The position numbers and the translations under genes are program-made. From NCBI RefSeq assembly GCF_036345155.1, contig NZ_CP107772.1, positions 310,001 to 374,000 on the forward strand: 64,000 nt of DNA, read 5' to 3'. Shown here in pieces: positions 16,528-25,520 of the stretch. The notes below the pieces were generated by a model. The model saw only the letters and a list, made by a program, of their open reading frames with translations. It was not told where the DNA came from and did not search any database. Origin of the DNA: Streptomyces sp. NBC_00582 (GTDB taxonomy: Bacteria > Actinomycetota > Actinomycetes > Streptomycetales > Streptomycetaceae). The stretch's first letter is position 1. The number at the start of each line of letters is the position of its first letter.

Positions 16528-18501
16528 TCAGATCTCGCGACCGGCCCGGTGTCCGTGGACGATGGCGATCTCGATGTCCCGCGGCTGGTAGCAGTCACCG
16601 ATCGCCTGGACGTCCGGGTGCTGCTCCGCCAGCTGTCGGTAGAGCGAGTCGTCCGCGATGCCACCGGCGGCTACGACGACGGTGTCGATGCCTTCGATGG
16701 TGTCGGGCTCCCAGGTGACGACATTGAACGTGGTGACCGATCCGTCTTCGATCTCATGGATCGCGGTGTGGGTCTGCAGCTCGACTCGGGGGCTGTTCAT
16801 GAGCGCTTCGAGCAGATGGTGTCGGGCCGGCGACGGCATTTCGGGGGCCACGGTCTCCATCCCGGTCACGAACCTGACGTTGTGTCGCTTGGCGGCGAGG
16901 TGGTCGGCTGTGGTGGCCCCTTCCGCCCGGCCGCCGACGTCGAACACAAGCACGTTCCTGCCGGCCACGGTGTGGTCGGCGAGGACTTCTCGCGCAGTGT
17001 GCACGTGCGGGAGGTTTGCGCCGGTCACCTCCGGAACGAAGGGCGTGGACCCGGTGGCGACGAGGATGACGTCGGGAGACTCGGCCAGAACGGTCTTCGC
17101 GTCGGCCTCCACGCCGAGCCGGATATCCACCCCGACCTTCGGCAGCTGCCGTTCGAACCAGAGGATGACCTCCTCGAAGTTGCCGCGTTTCGGTGTCGTC
17201 ATGACGAGATTGACCTGGCCGCCCATGCGCTGGCCGCGTTCGAAGAGGACCACCTCGTGTCCCCGCGTGGCAGCGGTGCGGGCCGCCTCCATGCCGGCCG
17301 GCCCGGCGCCGACGATGACGACCCGCTTCGGTGCGTGAACCGGATCCAGCTCTCCCCACGCCTGTTCCCGGCCGGTGACGGGGTTGTAGATGCACCCGAC
17401 GCCAAGACCTTTGTCGACATGGCCGACGCAGGACTGGGTGCAGGCGATGCAGGTGCGGATGTCGTCGGTGCGACCTTCCCGCGCCTTGTTCGGGAAGTGC
17501 GGGTCGGCGATGAGGGTCTTCGCCATTCCGACGATGTCGAGCTTTCCGTCGGCGATGCTCTGCTCCGCGAAGGCGGGTGAGTCCTGACGACCCGCTCCGG
17601 TGATCGGCAGTTCGATGCCGGCGTCCTTCATGGCCTCGGACAGGTGGACGAAGGCTCCGGTCTCGAAGTAGTGGCTGGGCCAGTGCGCGCGACCGCTTCG
17701 AGGGACGGAGGTGATGGCCTGCCAGATGCTGATGTAGTCGACGAGTTGCTCCGCTTCGAGGATCTTCGCCAGCTCGATGTGCTCGGGCAGACTCATGCTG
17801 TAGTCCACACCGTCGTCGTAGAGCCGGACGCCGAGAATCCGGTCCTTGCCGATGCCTTCGCGCGTCACCTCGAGCACTTCGTTGAGGAACGTCATCCGTT
17901 CACTCAGGTCATGGCCGCCGTACTTGTCGTCGCGGCGGTTGCCGTGCGGGTGCAGGAAGTTGGCGAACAGGTAGTCCATGCCGATGGCGAGCTCGATCCC
18001 GTCGAAGTCGCAGCGACGCATGCGGTGCGCGGCGGCGCCGAACGACTCGACGATCCCTTCCACTTCGCCGGTCGACAGCTCGTGGGGCATGAACAGGGGC
18101 ACCGAATACTCGGGGGTCGGGACCGGCGACGGGGCGACGATGTCACGACGAAGGAATCCGGCGTGATCCATGAGCCGACGTCCACGGTGGCCGAGCTGCG
18201 CGATGAGGGGGACGTCGAACTCGTGGCACCCCTGCGCCATCTTGCTGAACGCGTCCATGGTCGCGTCGCCGTAGGTGGCCAGCGAGAGTGAGGCGTCACC
18301 GTCGTAGACGGGAACCGTGTGTCCGGTGACGATGACACCGGCGCCGCCCTTGGCCCGTTCGCGAACGTAGTAGGCGTACGCATCGGTCGGGGTGCCGTCC
18401 CCCAGTTGGAAGTGTGCGGCGTGACCGGTGTTCATGATCCTGTTTTTCAGGATGTACGGACCTACCTGAATCGGGCTGAAGAGGTTCGGGAAGTCTGTCA
18501 T
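16528..18501 (-). CDS. TMADH/OYE-family FMN, 4Fe-4S and FAD dehydrogenase
   Basis: A 657-aa multidomain flavoenzyme. An N-terminal FMN TIM barrel (FPNLFSPIQVGPYILKNRIM to about residue 350) is followed by the 4Fe-4S cysteine cluster CIACTQSCVG plus GCIYNP, then a FAD/NAD-like domain (VVIVGAGPAGMEAARTA). The best comparison is with trimethylamine, dimethylamine or histamine dehydrogenases and with demethylases that donate electrons to ETF. The ETF genes directly downstream support ETF as acceptor. The amine-like APC permease upstream suggests an amine or N-methylated amino-acid substrate; this is inference. Confidence 0.88.
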   Translation of the reverse strand: MTDFPNLFSPIQVGPYILKNRIMNTGHAAHFQLGDGTPTDAYAYYVRERAKGGAGVIVTGHTVPVYDGDASLSLATYGDATMDAFSKMAQGCHEFDVPLIAQLGHRGRRLMDHAGFLRRDIVAPSPVPTPEYSVPLFMPHELSTGEVEGIVESFGAAAHRMRRCDFDGIELAIGMDYLFANFLHPHGNRRDDKYGGHDLSERMTFLNEVLEVTREGIGKDRILGVRLYDDGVDYSMSLPEHIELAKILEAEQLVDYISIWQAITSVPRSGRAHWPSHYFETGAFVHLSEAMKDAGIELPITGAGRQDSPAFAEQSIADGKLDIVGMAKTLIADPHFPNKAREGRTDDIRTCIACTQSCVGHVDKGLGVGCIYNPVTGREQAWGELDPVHAPKRVVIVGAGPAGMEAARTAATRGHEVVLFERGQRMGGQVNLVMTTPKRGNFEEVILWFERQLPKVGVDIRLGVEADAKTVLAESPDVILVATGSTPFVPEVTGANLPHVHTAREVLADHTVAGRNVLVFDVGGRAEGATTADHLAAKRHNVRFVTGMETVAPEMPSPARHHLLEALMNSPRVELQTHTAIHEIEDGSVTTFNVVTWEPDTIEGIDTVVVAAGGIADDSLYRQLAEQHPDVQAIGDCYQPRDIEIAIVHGHRAGREI

Positions 18502-18562
18502 GTAAGAGTCCTGGGTCTTGTGCTCGGTCGTGGCGCCGAGGGTCGGGTGCGCTGCCGGACGG

Positions 18563-20215
18563 CTAAACCGGGTTGGCCGTCCGCATCTCGCGGGACTCGA
18601 GGTTGAGTTCGCCGTCGCTCGGGGCGTACTGCTGTGCCTTCTCGGTCGGCAGCCGCGTCGCGATCGCCAGGTGGTAGACGGCGAGACTGAAAGCGACCAT
18701 GACCGCGGTGTCCCAGTAGGGGAACGACAGGTAGCCCAGGCCGCTGGGGTGGCTGGCTTGGCCGAAGGTGCCCATGTAGCTGATGGCCGCTGTCCCCAGG
18801 ATCCAGATCCACACCCACCAGGAAGAGCGGAAGTCGAGGTCGGGTCGGTCCTCGGCTTGCTGGAAGCCACGGTTGACGAAGAACACCGCGTAGCCGGTGG
18901 CGATGGCGACGAAGACCTTCCAGTCCGTTTCCCAACCGGTCCAGTACACGAGGAGGTTGGCCGCAGCGAAGCCCAGAGGCGCCCAGAGACCAGCCGGTCT
19001 GAGTCTGAAGGGACGGGCCGCGTCGGGGAATGAGCGCCGGAGCGACCCGAGCGCGATGGGAACGCCTGCCCACAGCATGGCCGTCGCGGAAGTGAGGAAT
19101 CCGAGGAGGGACTGCCAGCTCGGGAACGGCAGCAGGCACAGCAGGCCGACCACGAAACTGATGATCACGCCGATGACGGGGACGCCACGCTTGTCGACGC
19201 GAGTGACCACGTCGGGAATGTACCCGTTGCGCCCCATCCCGTAGGTGACTCGCGCGGTCGAGGTGACATAGGCGATTCCGTTGCCGGACGGGGAGACGAC
19301 GGAGTCGATGTAGACGATCGCGGCGATCAGGCCCAAGCCGAGAGACGTGGCCAATGCCGCGAACGGACCAGTGGTGACGTCGACGCTGGTTCCTTCCCAG
19401 CCGTGCGCCAGTTTCGCGGGTGAGAGCGCGCCGATGTACGCGACCTGAAGGCCGATGTAGAGGATCGAGCAGACCACAAGGGAGCCGAGGAGCGCGAACG
19501 GTATGTTCCGGCCGGGGTTCTTGGTCTCGGCGCCGAGCTGAACGGCCTGCTCGAAGCCGGTGTAGGCGAAGACGATGCCGCCGATGGCGACAGCGGCCAG
19601 CACGCCGTGGAAGCCGTAGGGCGCGAAGCCGTGAGAGTGGAAGTTCGACGGTTGGAAGCGGGCGAAGAGGACAGCCACGATGACCAGCACGATGGTGCCG
19701 ATCTTCCACCAGGTGATCGCGTTGTGAACTCGGCCCAGGGCCTTGATCGCGAACAGGTTGAGCACGACGAAGATCGCCAACAGTGAGACGGCGACGACAT
19801 AGCCGAGCGGGGTCAGGGTCCCGTCGGCGTGGAACAGGTTCAGGTGCGTGTACCCCTCGGCGTAGCTGAGGACGCCCTCGACCTCGATGGGGGCGGTCGC
19901 CGCTCCGTAGATCCAGGCCATCCAGCCGATACCGAATCCGGCGAGGGTGCCGTGGGAGTAGTGGACGAACCGGGCCGAGCCTCCGGCCACGGAGAACATC
20001 GCGCCCAACTCCGCATGGTTGAAGGCGATGAGTACGAGAATCGCGATCGCGACAAACCAAGCGAGCAGCGCCGCTGGGCCGGCAATGGCGGCAGCGTTCA
20101 TCGCACTGAACAGCCACCCCGTTCCGATGATCGAGTTGATCGTGATCTGAAGGATGTTCATGCGGGACAGTTGGCGTGTGAGGCCCTGCGGGGCTACATC
20201 GACACTCGCACTCAC
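18563..20215 (-). CDS. APC-superfamily amino acid/amine permease
   Basis: A 550-aa membrane protein with about 12-14 hydrophobic segments. TM1 contains the unwound-helix motif SIIGTGWLFS typical of amino acid-polyamine-organocation carriers. The middle segment VFAYTGFEQAVQLGAETKNP, with its conserved Glu and Asn-Pro, is also typical. It is the first gene of an operon with the dehydrogenase and etfBA, and probably imports the compound that the dehydrogenase oxidises. Confidence 0.92.
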   Translation of the reverse strand: MSASVDVAPQGLTRQLSRMNILQITINSIIGTGWLFSAMNAAAIAGPAALLAWFVAIAILVLIAFNHAELGAMFSVAGGSARFVHYSHGTLAGFGIGWMAWIYGAATAPIEVEGVLSYAEGYTHLNLFHADGTLTPLGYVVAVSLLAIFVVLNLFAIKALGRVHNAITWWKIGTIVLVIVAVLFARFQPSNFHSHGFAPYGFHGVLAAVAIGGIVFAYTGFEQAVQLGAETKNPGRNIPFALLGSLVVCSILYIGLQVAYIGALSPAKLAHGWEGTSVDVTTGPFAALATSLGLGLIAAIVYIDSVVSPSGNGIAYVTSTARVTYGMGRNGYIPDVVTRVDKRGVPVIGVIISFVVGLLCLLPFPSWQSLLGFLTSATAMLWAGVPIALGSLRRSFPDAARPFRLRPAGLWAPLGFAAANLLVYWTGWETDWKVFVAIATGYAVFFVNRGFQQAEDRPDLDFRSSWWVWIWILGTAAISYMGTFGQASHPSGLGYLSFPYWDTAVMVAFSLAVYHLAIATRLPTEKAQQYAPSDGELNLESREMRTANPV

Positions 20216-20820
20216 GCTGTCTCCTAGTCGCTCGTGGTGAGGTGGGGCTGAGGTGGCTCGCGACCCCGGTACGCGACGTGACGAGCACGCGCTTTGCAGA
20301 CATCGAGGCCCCGGGCCCCCGATCAGCGTGGGGCCAAGTCACGCACGTCCCGCCCTCCAGGTAAAGCGGGGAAAGATGGATGGAACCGTTAAGAAATGCT
20401 TCTTACTCAGCCGGGCCCAACAGCCACAATCTGTTGACCGACGTTCGGCGTGGCCATGGGGACGCCGTCGCGGTGTTCGTGTTGTGGGGCCGAAAGAGCC
20501 CCGCCAGGTCTTCCTGGCGGGACTTCGTGATCACGCCGGCGCCAGGGTGGGCGCGTTGGCGTCGCGGTCAGGGTCGTGCCGGTCGGTGGTCATCGCGCTG
20601 TCATCCCGGACGCGGCGGAGCGGACACCGGGCCGTGCGGGATCACATGGCTCCCCGACCACTGCCGCGGACGCGTGATATCCGGCAACTCCTCAGCATGG
20701 CTGGACACACCATCCATCCCGCCGGCCACCAGCTCACCACCCTGGAGCACCTCCACGACCACGGGAGCGCGTGGGTCACGGTCCCACCAATGATCAAGAC
20801 AGCGAGTTGATGATCCGCAG
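20216..20820. other. Intergenic region with one hairpin
   Basis: The first part presumably holds the promoter of the permease operon. A 9-bp stem, CCCGCCAGG (20500-20508) with 20513-20521 around TCTT, looks like a terminator. No convincing gene was found between 20530 and 20820; open frames there have no recognisable family. Confidence 0.5.
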
Positions 20821-20824
20821 GGTC

Positions 20825-21180
20825 CTAACGGTTGGTGATGCTGGGCCTGTTGTGCTGGTAGGCCTGTCGGAGTGCGTCGCGCACGGCGACGAGCGCGGGG
20901 TTGCGGTGTGAGCCGGCCCGGCAGGTCGTGACGATTTGCCGTACGTGCGAGGCCGCCATCTGACGCAGGTGGAACCGCGGTTCGCGGTCGAACCATGTGA
21001 GGTCCGGCAGGAACGCCGCCGCGTGACCGCTCGCGACGAGGTGCGTTTGCACCAGTACGTCAGGAGTTTCGTGTGCCACTCGTGGTTCGAAGCCGGCTTG
21101 GCGACAGGTGGCCATGGCCCAGTACCGTCCCGGGCTGCCTTCCGGTTCCAGAACCCAAGGACAGTCGACAAGATCGCTAA
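20825..21180 (-). pseudogene. LysR-family regulator, C-terminal part, cut off by an IS element
   Basis: Minus-strand codons from the element boundary read LSDLVDCPWVLEPEGS, then VLVQTHLVASGHAAAFLPDL and a stop at 20825. This is the second lobe of a LysR effector-binding domain. The preceding part of the same domain continues on the other side of the insertion at 23788. The 3-bp TAA at 21178-21180 is the target duplication. Confidence 0.8.
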
Positions 21181-22129
21181 GAGGTCCTAACAGAAGCTGT
21201 CGATCATGTGACTGCCGGCCTGGTTGCTCGTTGGTCCGGTCGTGGGGAAGAGACAGTCGCGGCCGTGGATCGTTTCCGACGAACTGTGGGCGCTGATCGA
21301 GCCGTTGCTGCCCAAGCCGGGTCCGAAACTGGTCGAGGGCAGGCCGCGGATACCGGACCGGCAAGCCCTGTGCGGGATTCTGTTCGTGCTGCATACCGGC
21401 ATCCAGTGGGAGTACCTGCCTCAGGAGCTGGGCTTCGGCTCGGGCATGACCTGCTGGCGGCGCCTGGCCGCCTGGAACGAGGCCGGCGTGTGGGACGAGC
21501 TGCACCTGATGCTGCTGAAGAAGCTGCGGGCCGCGAAGAAGCTGGACTGGTCCCGGGCGGTGATCGACTCCTCCCACGTCCGGGCGGCCCGACGCGGCCC
21601 AAAAGCGGACCCAGCCCGGTCGACCGCGCACGGCCCGGCAGCAAGCACCACGTCCTCACCGACGGGCAGGGCATCCCGCTCGCGGTGTCGCTGACCGGCG
21701 GCAACCGCAACGACGTCACCCAGCTGCTGCCCCTGCTCGACAAGGTCCCGTCCGTGGCCGGAGTCGTCGGCCGGCCCAGACGCCGACCCGACGCGCTCCT
21801 CGCAGACCGCGGCTACGACCACGACAAGTACCGGCGCCTGCTGCGGCAGCGCGGCATCCGCCCGGTCATCGCTGAACGAGGCCAACCCCACGGCTCCGGC
21901 CTCGGCATTTTCCGGTACGTGGTCGAACGCACCATCGCCTGGCTGCACGGCTTCCGCCGCCTACGGATCCGCTGGGAACGGCGCGACGACATCCACGAAG
22001 CCTAATTCGTTCTCAGCAGCCCACACAGAGCGGTTGTCGCTCCAGCGGGCTGTCGAGTACAAAACTGCGACGCCTCCGGCGAACCGGGTTCTTGAGACCT
22101 CCGCATAGAGCGGCGCGCAGCCCCCGTGC

Positions 22130-22420
22130 TCGCGGTGGTGGTCGCGTGGGCGTCGGACGGATTCCTACACGAAGCCTGGCTTGAGAAGCCTTGAGCGAAG
22201 AGCGAAGCGCTCGCGCCTGCGTGATCGCCACTACCCCAGGCCGTGCTTGCTGGTCGACATTGGTGGGGCGAGCCCGCTGCATGGTGACCTCTCGATATGC
22301 CCGAGCTTTGCGAGCTCCCGTCGAGACCGAGGCCCGTGTGACGCGCTGGTGCCACGAACGGCTAGTGAGGTGGCGGACCGGTTTTGTCGCCGAGTCCTGG
22401 AATTAGGTCGCTGCGTGGCC
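22130..22420 (+). ncRNA. Putative IS110 bridge RNA
   Basis: The left non-coding end contains segments that behave like bridge-RNA guides. CACGAAGCCT (22168-22177) is identical to the left target half plus core at 21994-22003. GTGAGGTG (22365-22372) repeats the element's own right end (23712-23719). GAATTAG (22400-22406) is the reverse complement of core plus left end (CTAATTC, 22002-22008). The order, target loop before donor loop, is that of IS621. The right target guide is only partly evident (GAAG). The limits of the RNA are estimated. Confidence 0.55.
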
Positions 22421-22469
22421 CGCATGCGCTCGTGACCAGCGCAAACACCCACGCCATGGGGAGGATGCC

Positions 22470-23699
22470 TTGATCTACTGCGGAATCGACTGGGCCGAGA
22501 GGACGCACGACGTCGCCCTGGTCGACGACTCGGGCCAGCTGCTGGCCAAACGCCACATCACGGATGATGCGGCCGGCTACAAGGTCTTGTTGGACCTGCT
22601 CGCCGAGTACGGCGACACCGAGGAACACCCGATCCCGGTGGCGATCGAGACCTCCCGTGGTCTGCTGGTGGCCGTGCTGCGCCAGGGCAAGCGGAAGGTC
22701 TTCGCGATCAACCCGATGGCCGCCGCCCGCTACCGCGACCGGCACAGCGTCTCCCGCAAGAAGTCCGATCAGGGCGACGCCCTGGTGCTCGCGAACATCC
22801 TGCGCACCGACATGCACGCCCACCGGGTCTTGCCCGATGACAGCGACCTGGCGCGCGCCATCGCTGTCCTCGCCCGCGCCCAGCAGGACTCCACCTGGAA
22901 CCGCCAGCAGATTTCCAACCAGCTCCGCTCCCTGCTGCGCGAGTACTACCCAGCCGCCCTGGCGGCGTTCGAGTCCTGGAAGAACGGTCTCTGCCGCTCT
23001 GAAGCCCACGAAGTCCTCAAGCTGGCTCCAACCCCCACGCGAGCTGCTCAACTGACTCGCGCCCAGCTCCAAGCCGCCCTCAAGCGAGCTGGCCGCCAAC
23101 GCGGCATCGAAGCCGAGACCGAACGCCTCCGTGAGGTCTTCCGCGAGGACTACACCCACCAACCTGCCCTCGTCGAGGACGCGCTCGGCAAGCAGATGCT
23201 CGCCCTCCTGGTCCAGCTCCAGGCCGCCTGCACGGCTACCGACGACCTCGCCCAGGCGGTGGAGGAAGCTTTCCCTCAGCATCCGGACGCTGAGATCATC
23301 CTCAGTTTTCCCGGCCTCGGCGTCCAGCTCGGCGCCCGGGTGCTCGCTGAGATAGGGGACGACCGCGGCCGTTTCGCCGACGCCCGCGGCCTGAAGGCAT
23401 ACGCTGGCTCCTCGCCCATCACCCGGGCTTCCGGCAAGAAGGCCAGTATCACCCGCCGCTGGGTCAAGAACGACCGCCTCAACCACGCCGGCTACCTCTG
23501 GGCCTTCTCCTCCCTCCGGGCCTCGCCCGGAGCCATGGCCCACTACCGTCGCCGCCGCGACGAGCACGGCGACTGGCACGCTGCCGCCCAGCGCAACCTC
23601 TTCAACCGCATGCTCGGACAGATGTTCCACTGCCTCCAGCGACGCGAACTGTTCGATGAGAACACCGCCTTCCCAACCGCCTTGGCCGCTGCGGCTTGA
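22470..23699 (+). CDS. IS110-family transposase (bridge-RNA-guided recombinase)
   Basis: A 409-aa DEDD-type recombinase. The N-terminal RuvC-like domain shows GIDWAE (first Asp), PVAIETSRG (Glu) and KKSDQGDALVLANI (two Asps). The C-terminal Tnp domain contains the nucleophile serine context AYAGSSPIT and then RRWVKNDRLNHA. The length is normal and the frame intact, so the enzyme may be active. The start is TTG 22470 with GGGGAGGA upstream. It catalyses insertion at a short guided target without a target duplication. Confidence 0.92.
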   Translation: MIYCGIDWAERTHDVALVDDSGQLLAKRHITDDAAGYKVLLDLLAEYGDTEEHPIPVAIETSRGLLVAVLRQGKRKVFAINPMAAARYRDRHSVSRKKSDQGDALVLANILRTDMHAHRVLPDDSDLARAIAVLARAQQDSTWNRQQISNQLRSLLREYYPAALAAFESWKNGLCRSEAHEVLKLAPTPTRAAQLTRAQLQAALKRAGRQRGIEAETERLREVFREDYTHQPALVEDALGKQMLALLVQLQAACTATDDLAQAVEEAFPQHPDAEIILSFPGLGVQLGARVLAEIGDDRGRFADARGLKAYAGSSPITRASGKKASITRRWVKNDRLNHAGYLWAFSSLRASPGAMAHYRRRRDEHGDWHAAAQRNLFNRMLGQMFHCLQRRELFDENTAFPTALAAAA

Positions 23700-23787
23700 C
23701 CACTTGGGGTCGTGAGGTGTCTTCCTCGGCCTCGCCACCTGCCTGATCACCCACCGCCACGTCCAGCGCCTTTGTTAGGACCTCTAA

Positions 23788-23990
23788 GAGCTACCTCGCT
23801 CGGGTCGCATCCTTCGGGCGGTCGCAAGAACGCGACGCGGATGGGATCTTCGGCAACCACATCGAAGTTCATCTCGCTTGAGCGGTTGGTCGGATAGTCG
23901 ACGTAGTTCTCGCCGCAGACCAGATCGAACTCGCGCGCCAGTAGACCTTGACGCAGCACCACCCGGTCGGCGATGTGGTCGCGCGGTCAC
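23788..23990 (-). pseudogene. LysR-family regulator, middle part upstream of the IS insertion
   Basis: Minus-strand codons read ADRVVLRQGLLAREFDLVC and continue through VAFLRPPEGCDPSEVAL to the element boundary. Joined to the piece ending at 21180 this gives a continuous effector-binding domain. The helix-turn-helix half is missing: upstream of about 23990 there is an in-frame stop and then a molybdenum hydroxylase remnant on the other strand. The gene was therefore also truncated by a deletion. Confidence 0.7.
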
Positions 23991-24055
23991 CGGGTCCTTG
24001 CTGGAACGCCGACGGCGCATCGACCAGGCCCTCTACACCGTGCTATGTGCCCTAG

Positions 24056-24225
24056 GTGAAGGCGATCTATCTGGAAGGCGCGGACTGCGAGGCCGACACG
24101 CTCGGAGTGAAGGGTCTCGGCGAACTGGTGTTATCGGTGTGGCGCCCTCCATTGCCAACGCGGTCTTCAACACCACCGGCCGCCAACTGCGCGCACTGCC
24201 CATCACAGCAGAGGCATTGCTCTGA
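24056..24225 (+). pseudogene. C-terminal remnant of a molybdopterin aldehyde/xanthine oxidase large subunit
   Basis: Two adjacent frames spell TLGVKGLGEL and then, after a missing base near 24128, GVIGVAPSIANAVFNTTG followed by LRALPITAEALL and a stop at 24223-24225. This is the conserved end of CoxL/XdhB-type subunits. Only about 55 residues remain. The xdhC-like maturation gene that normally accompanies such enzymes follows. Confidence 0.75.
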
Positions 24226-24380
24226 CGCACTTGAGGCGATCCGCTCGCCGACAGCAGTGCACACCCAGCCCTCCGGCAGCCCGCCTCCCCTTCCGGCTGC
24301 CGGCCCTCCGCCGGCCGCCGCCGCGCGACACTCCCCCGGCACGGCGGCGGCCCGCCCCTCACCTCCACGGAGACAGGCCC

Positions 24381-25520
24381 ATGCTGAACATCGCGCAGAC
24401 ACTGCTCCGCTGGTTGCGCGACGCACGCCCCTTCGCCCTGGCCACCGTCGTCGACGTCCGCGGCAGCGCACCCCTGCCCATCGGCACAGCCGTAGCGGTG
24501 AACGCGGACGGCGACGCGGTCGGCAGCGTCTCCGGCGGCTGCGTCGAGGGCGCGGTCTACGACATGTGCCGGCAAGTGCTTCGCGAGGGGGGCACCCCTC
24601 ACCGTGCCCGGTTCGGGTATTCCGACGACGACGCCTTCGCGGTGGGCCTGACGTGCGGCGGCGAACTCGATGTCCTCGTCCAGGCTGTCGATCCCGCGGC
24701 GCAGTCGCACATCGGCGCGGCCCTCGACGAGGTTGTGCAGGGCCTGCCCGTCGCCGTGGCCCAGGTCGTGGACGGGCCGGCCGGCCTCCTCGGGGCGACA
24801 CTCGGCGTTCTCGGGGACGGCCAGGTCATCTCCGGGACGCTGGACAACGGCCCGGTGGACACCGTGGTGGTGGACGAGGCCCTTGCCCTGCTGCGCGCGG
24901 GGCGCACCGCCCGCGTCACCCTCGGCGGGACCGGACAGGGCTGCCCAGGGCCACTGTCCGTCCTCGTGCATGTCCACGCGTCCCGCCCGCGCATGCTGGT
25001 TTTCGGCGCCGTGGACTTCGCCGCCGCTCTCAGCCAGGCCGGGGCCTTCCTGGGCTACCGGGTCACGGTGTGCGACGCCCGGCCCGTCTTCGCCACCGCG
25101 GCGCGCTTTCCGTACGCGGACGAGGTCGTGGCCGACTGGCCCCACCGCTACCTGGAACGCACCGAGGTGGACGCGCGTACCGCCGTGTGCGTCCTCACTC
25201 ACGACGCGAAGTTCGACGTTCCCCTGCTGCGTCTGGCGCTGGCCCTGCCCGTCGGCTACATCGGCGCCATGGGATCCAGGCGTACCCACGACGAACGCCT
25301 GCGCCTGCTGCGGGAAGAAGGCGTGAGCGAAGAACAGCTGGCCCGGCTGTGCTCCCCGATCGGCCTGGACCTCGGTGCGCACACCCGAGGAGACGGCAGT
25401 GTCCATCACCGCGGAGATCATCGCCCACATCGGTGGGGGCTCGGGCCCACCGCTGTCACAGGGCACGGGCCCGATCCACCACACCGCGCCGCGGAGGCGG
25501 CGGCTCTCCCCGTCAGCTGA
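24381..25520 (+). CDS. xdhC: XdhC-family molybdenum cofactor maturation protein, 3' end frameshifted
   Basis: The 379-codon frame contains VVDVRGSAPLPIGTAVAV, the Gly-rich SVSGGCVEGAVYD and the Rossmann-like GAVDFAAALSQAG, YIGAMGSRRTHDERL and CSPIGLDLGA blocks of XdhC. XdhC inserts sulfurated molybdenum cofactor into xanthine dehydrogenase-type enzymes. After LGAHT the family-like sequence TPEETAVSITAEIIAHIGGG continues in another frame, so one base appears to be lost near 25377-25384 and the last residues here are aberrant. Because the oxidase upstream is also broken, the whole locus is probably decaying. Confidence 0.8.
   Translation: MLNIAQTLLRWLRDARPFALATVVDVRGSAPLPIGTAVAVNADGDAVGSVSGGCVEGAVYDMCRQVLREGGTPHRARFGYSDDDAFAVGLTCGGELDVLVQAVDPAAQSHIGAALDEVVQGLPVAVAQVVDGPAGLLGATLGVLGDGQVISGTLDNGPVDTVVVDEALALLRAGRTARVTLGGTGQGCPGPLSVLVHVHASRPRMLVFGAVDFAAALSQAGAFLGYRVTVCDARPVFATAARFPYADEVVADWPHRYLERTEVDARTAVCVLTHDAKFDVPLLRLALALPVGYIGAMGSRRTHDERLRLLREEGVSEEQLARLCSPIGLDLGAHTRGDGSVHHRGDHRPHRWGLGPTAVTGHGPDPPHRAAEAAALPVS

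Larger units (their letters stand above)
22002..23722 (+). mobile_element. IS110-family element inserted in the IS5 transposase
   Basis: The uninterrupted target can be rebuilt as ...CACGAAGC-CT-TCCTCGGC..., so the element runs between the two CT dinucleotides at 22002-22003 and 23721-23722. There are no terminal inverted repeats, as expected for IS110. It has a roughly 465-bp non-coding 5' end and the transposase gene close to the 3' end, matching the IS110 group, in which the bridge RNA comes from the left non-coding end. Confidence 0.87.
21242..23778 (+). pseudogene. IS5-family transposase, two overlapping frames, split by an IS110 insertion
   Basis: The first frame starts at GTG 21242 and contains the N-terminal domain and the first catalytic Asp (VIDSSHVRA), ending at 21694. 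The second frame continues with KHHVLTDGQGIPLAV, LLADRGYDHDKY and VVERTIAWLHGFRRLR. The frames overlap at the heptamer CCCAAAA (21598-21604), a classical X XXY YYZ site for a -1 shift. The coding sequence is cut after DIHEA at about 22002 and resumes at 23722 as FLGLATCLITHRHVQRLC with a stop at 23776-23778, which restores the expected protein end. Confidence 0.85.
21181..23784. mobile_element. IS5-type element (IS1031-like ends) carrying a nested IS110 element
   Basis: The ends are the perfect 12-bp inverted repeat GAGGTCCTAACA (21181-21192 and its complement at 23773-23784). They are flanked by the 3-bp duplication TAA (21178-21180 and 23785-23787). IS1031-group IS5 elements are known for GAG ends and TNA targets. 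Without the nested IS110 insertion the element would be about 0.9 kb, the normal size. It interrupts a LysR gene. Confidence 0.88.

Noticed and set aside
22168..22200. A full right-target guide for the IS110 bridge RNA
   Set aside because: Only GAAG of the expected GAGGAAG could be found nearby, so the right target guide is not claimed.
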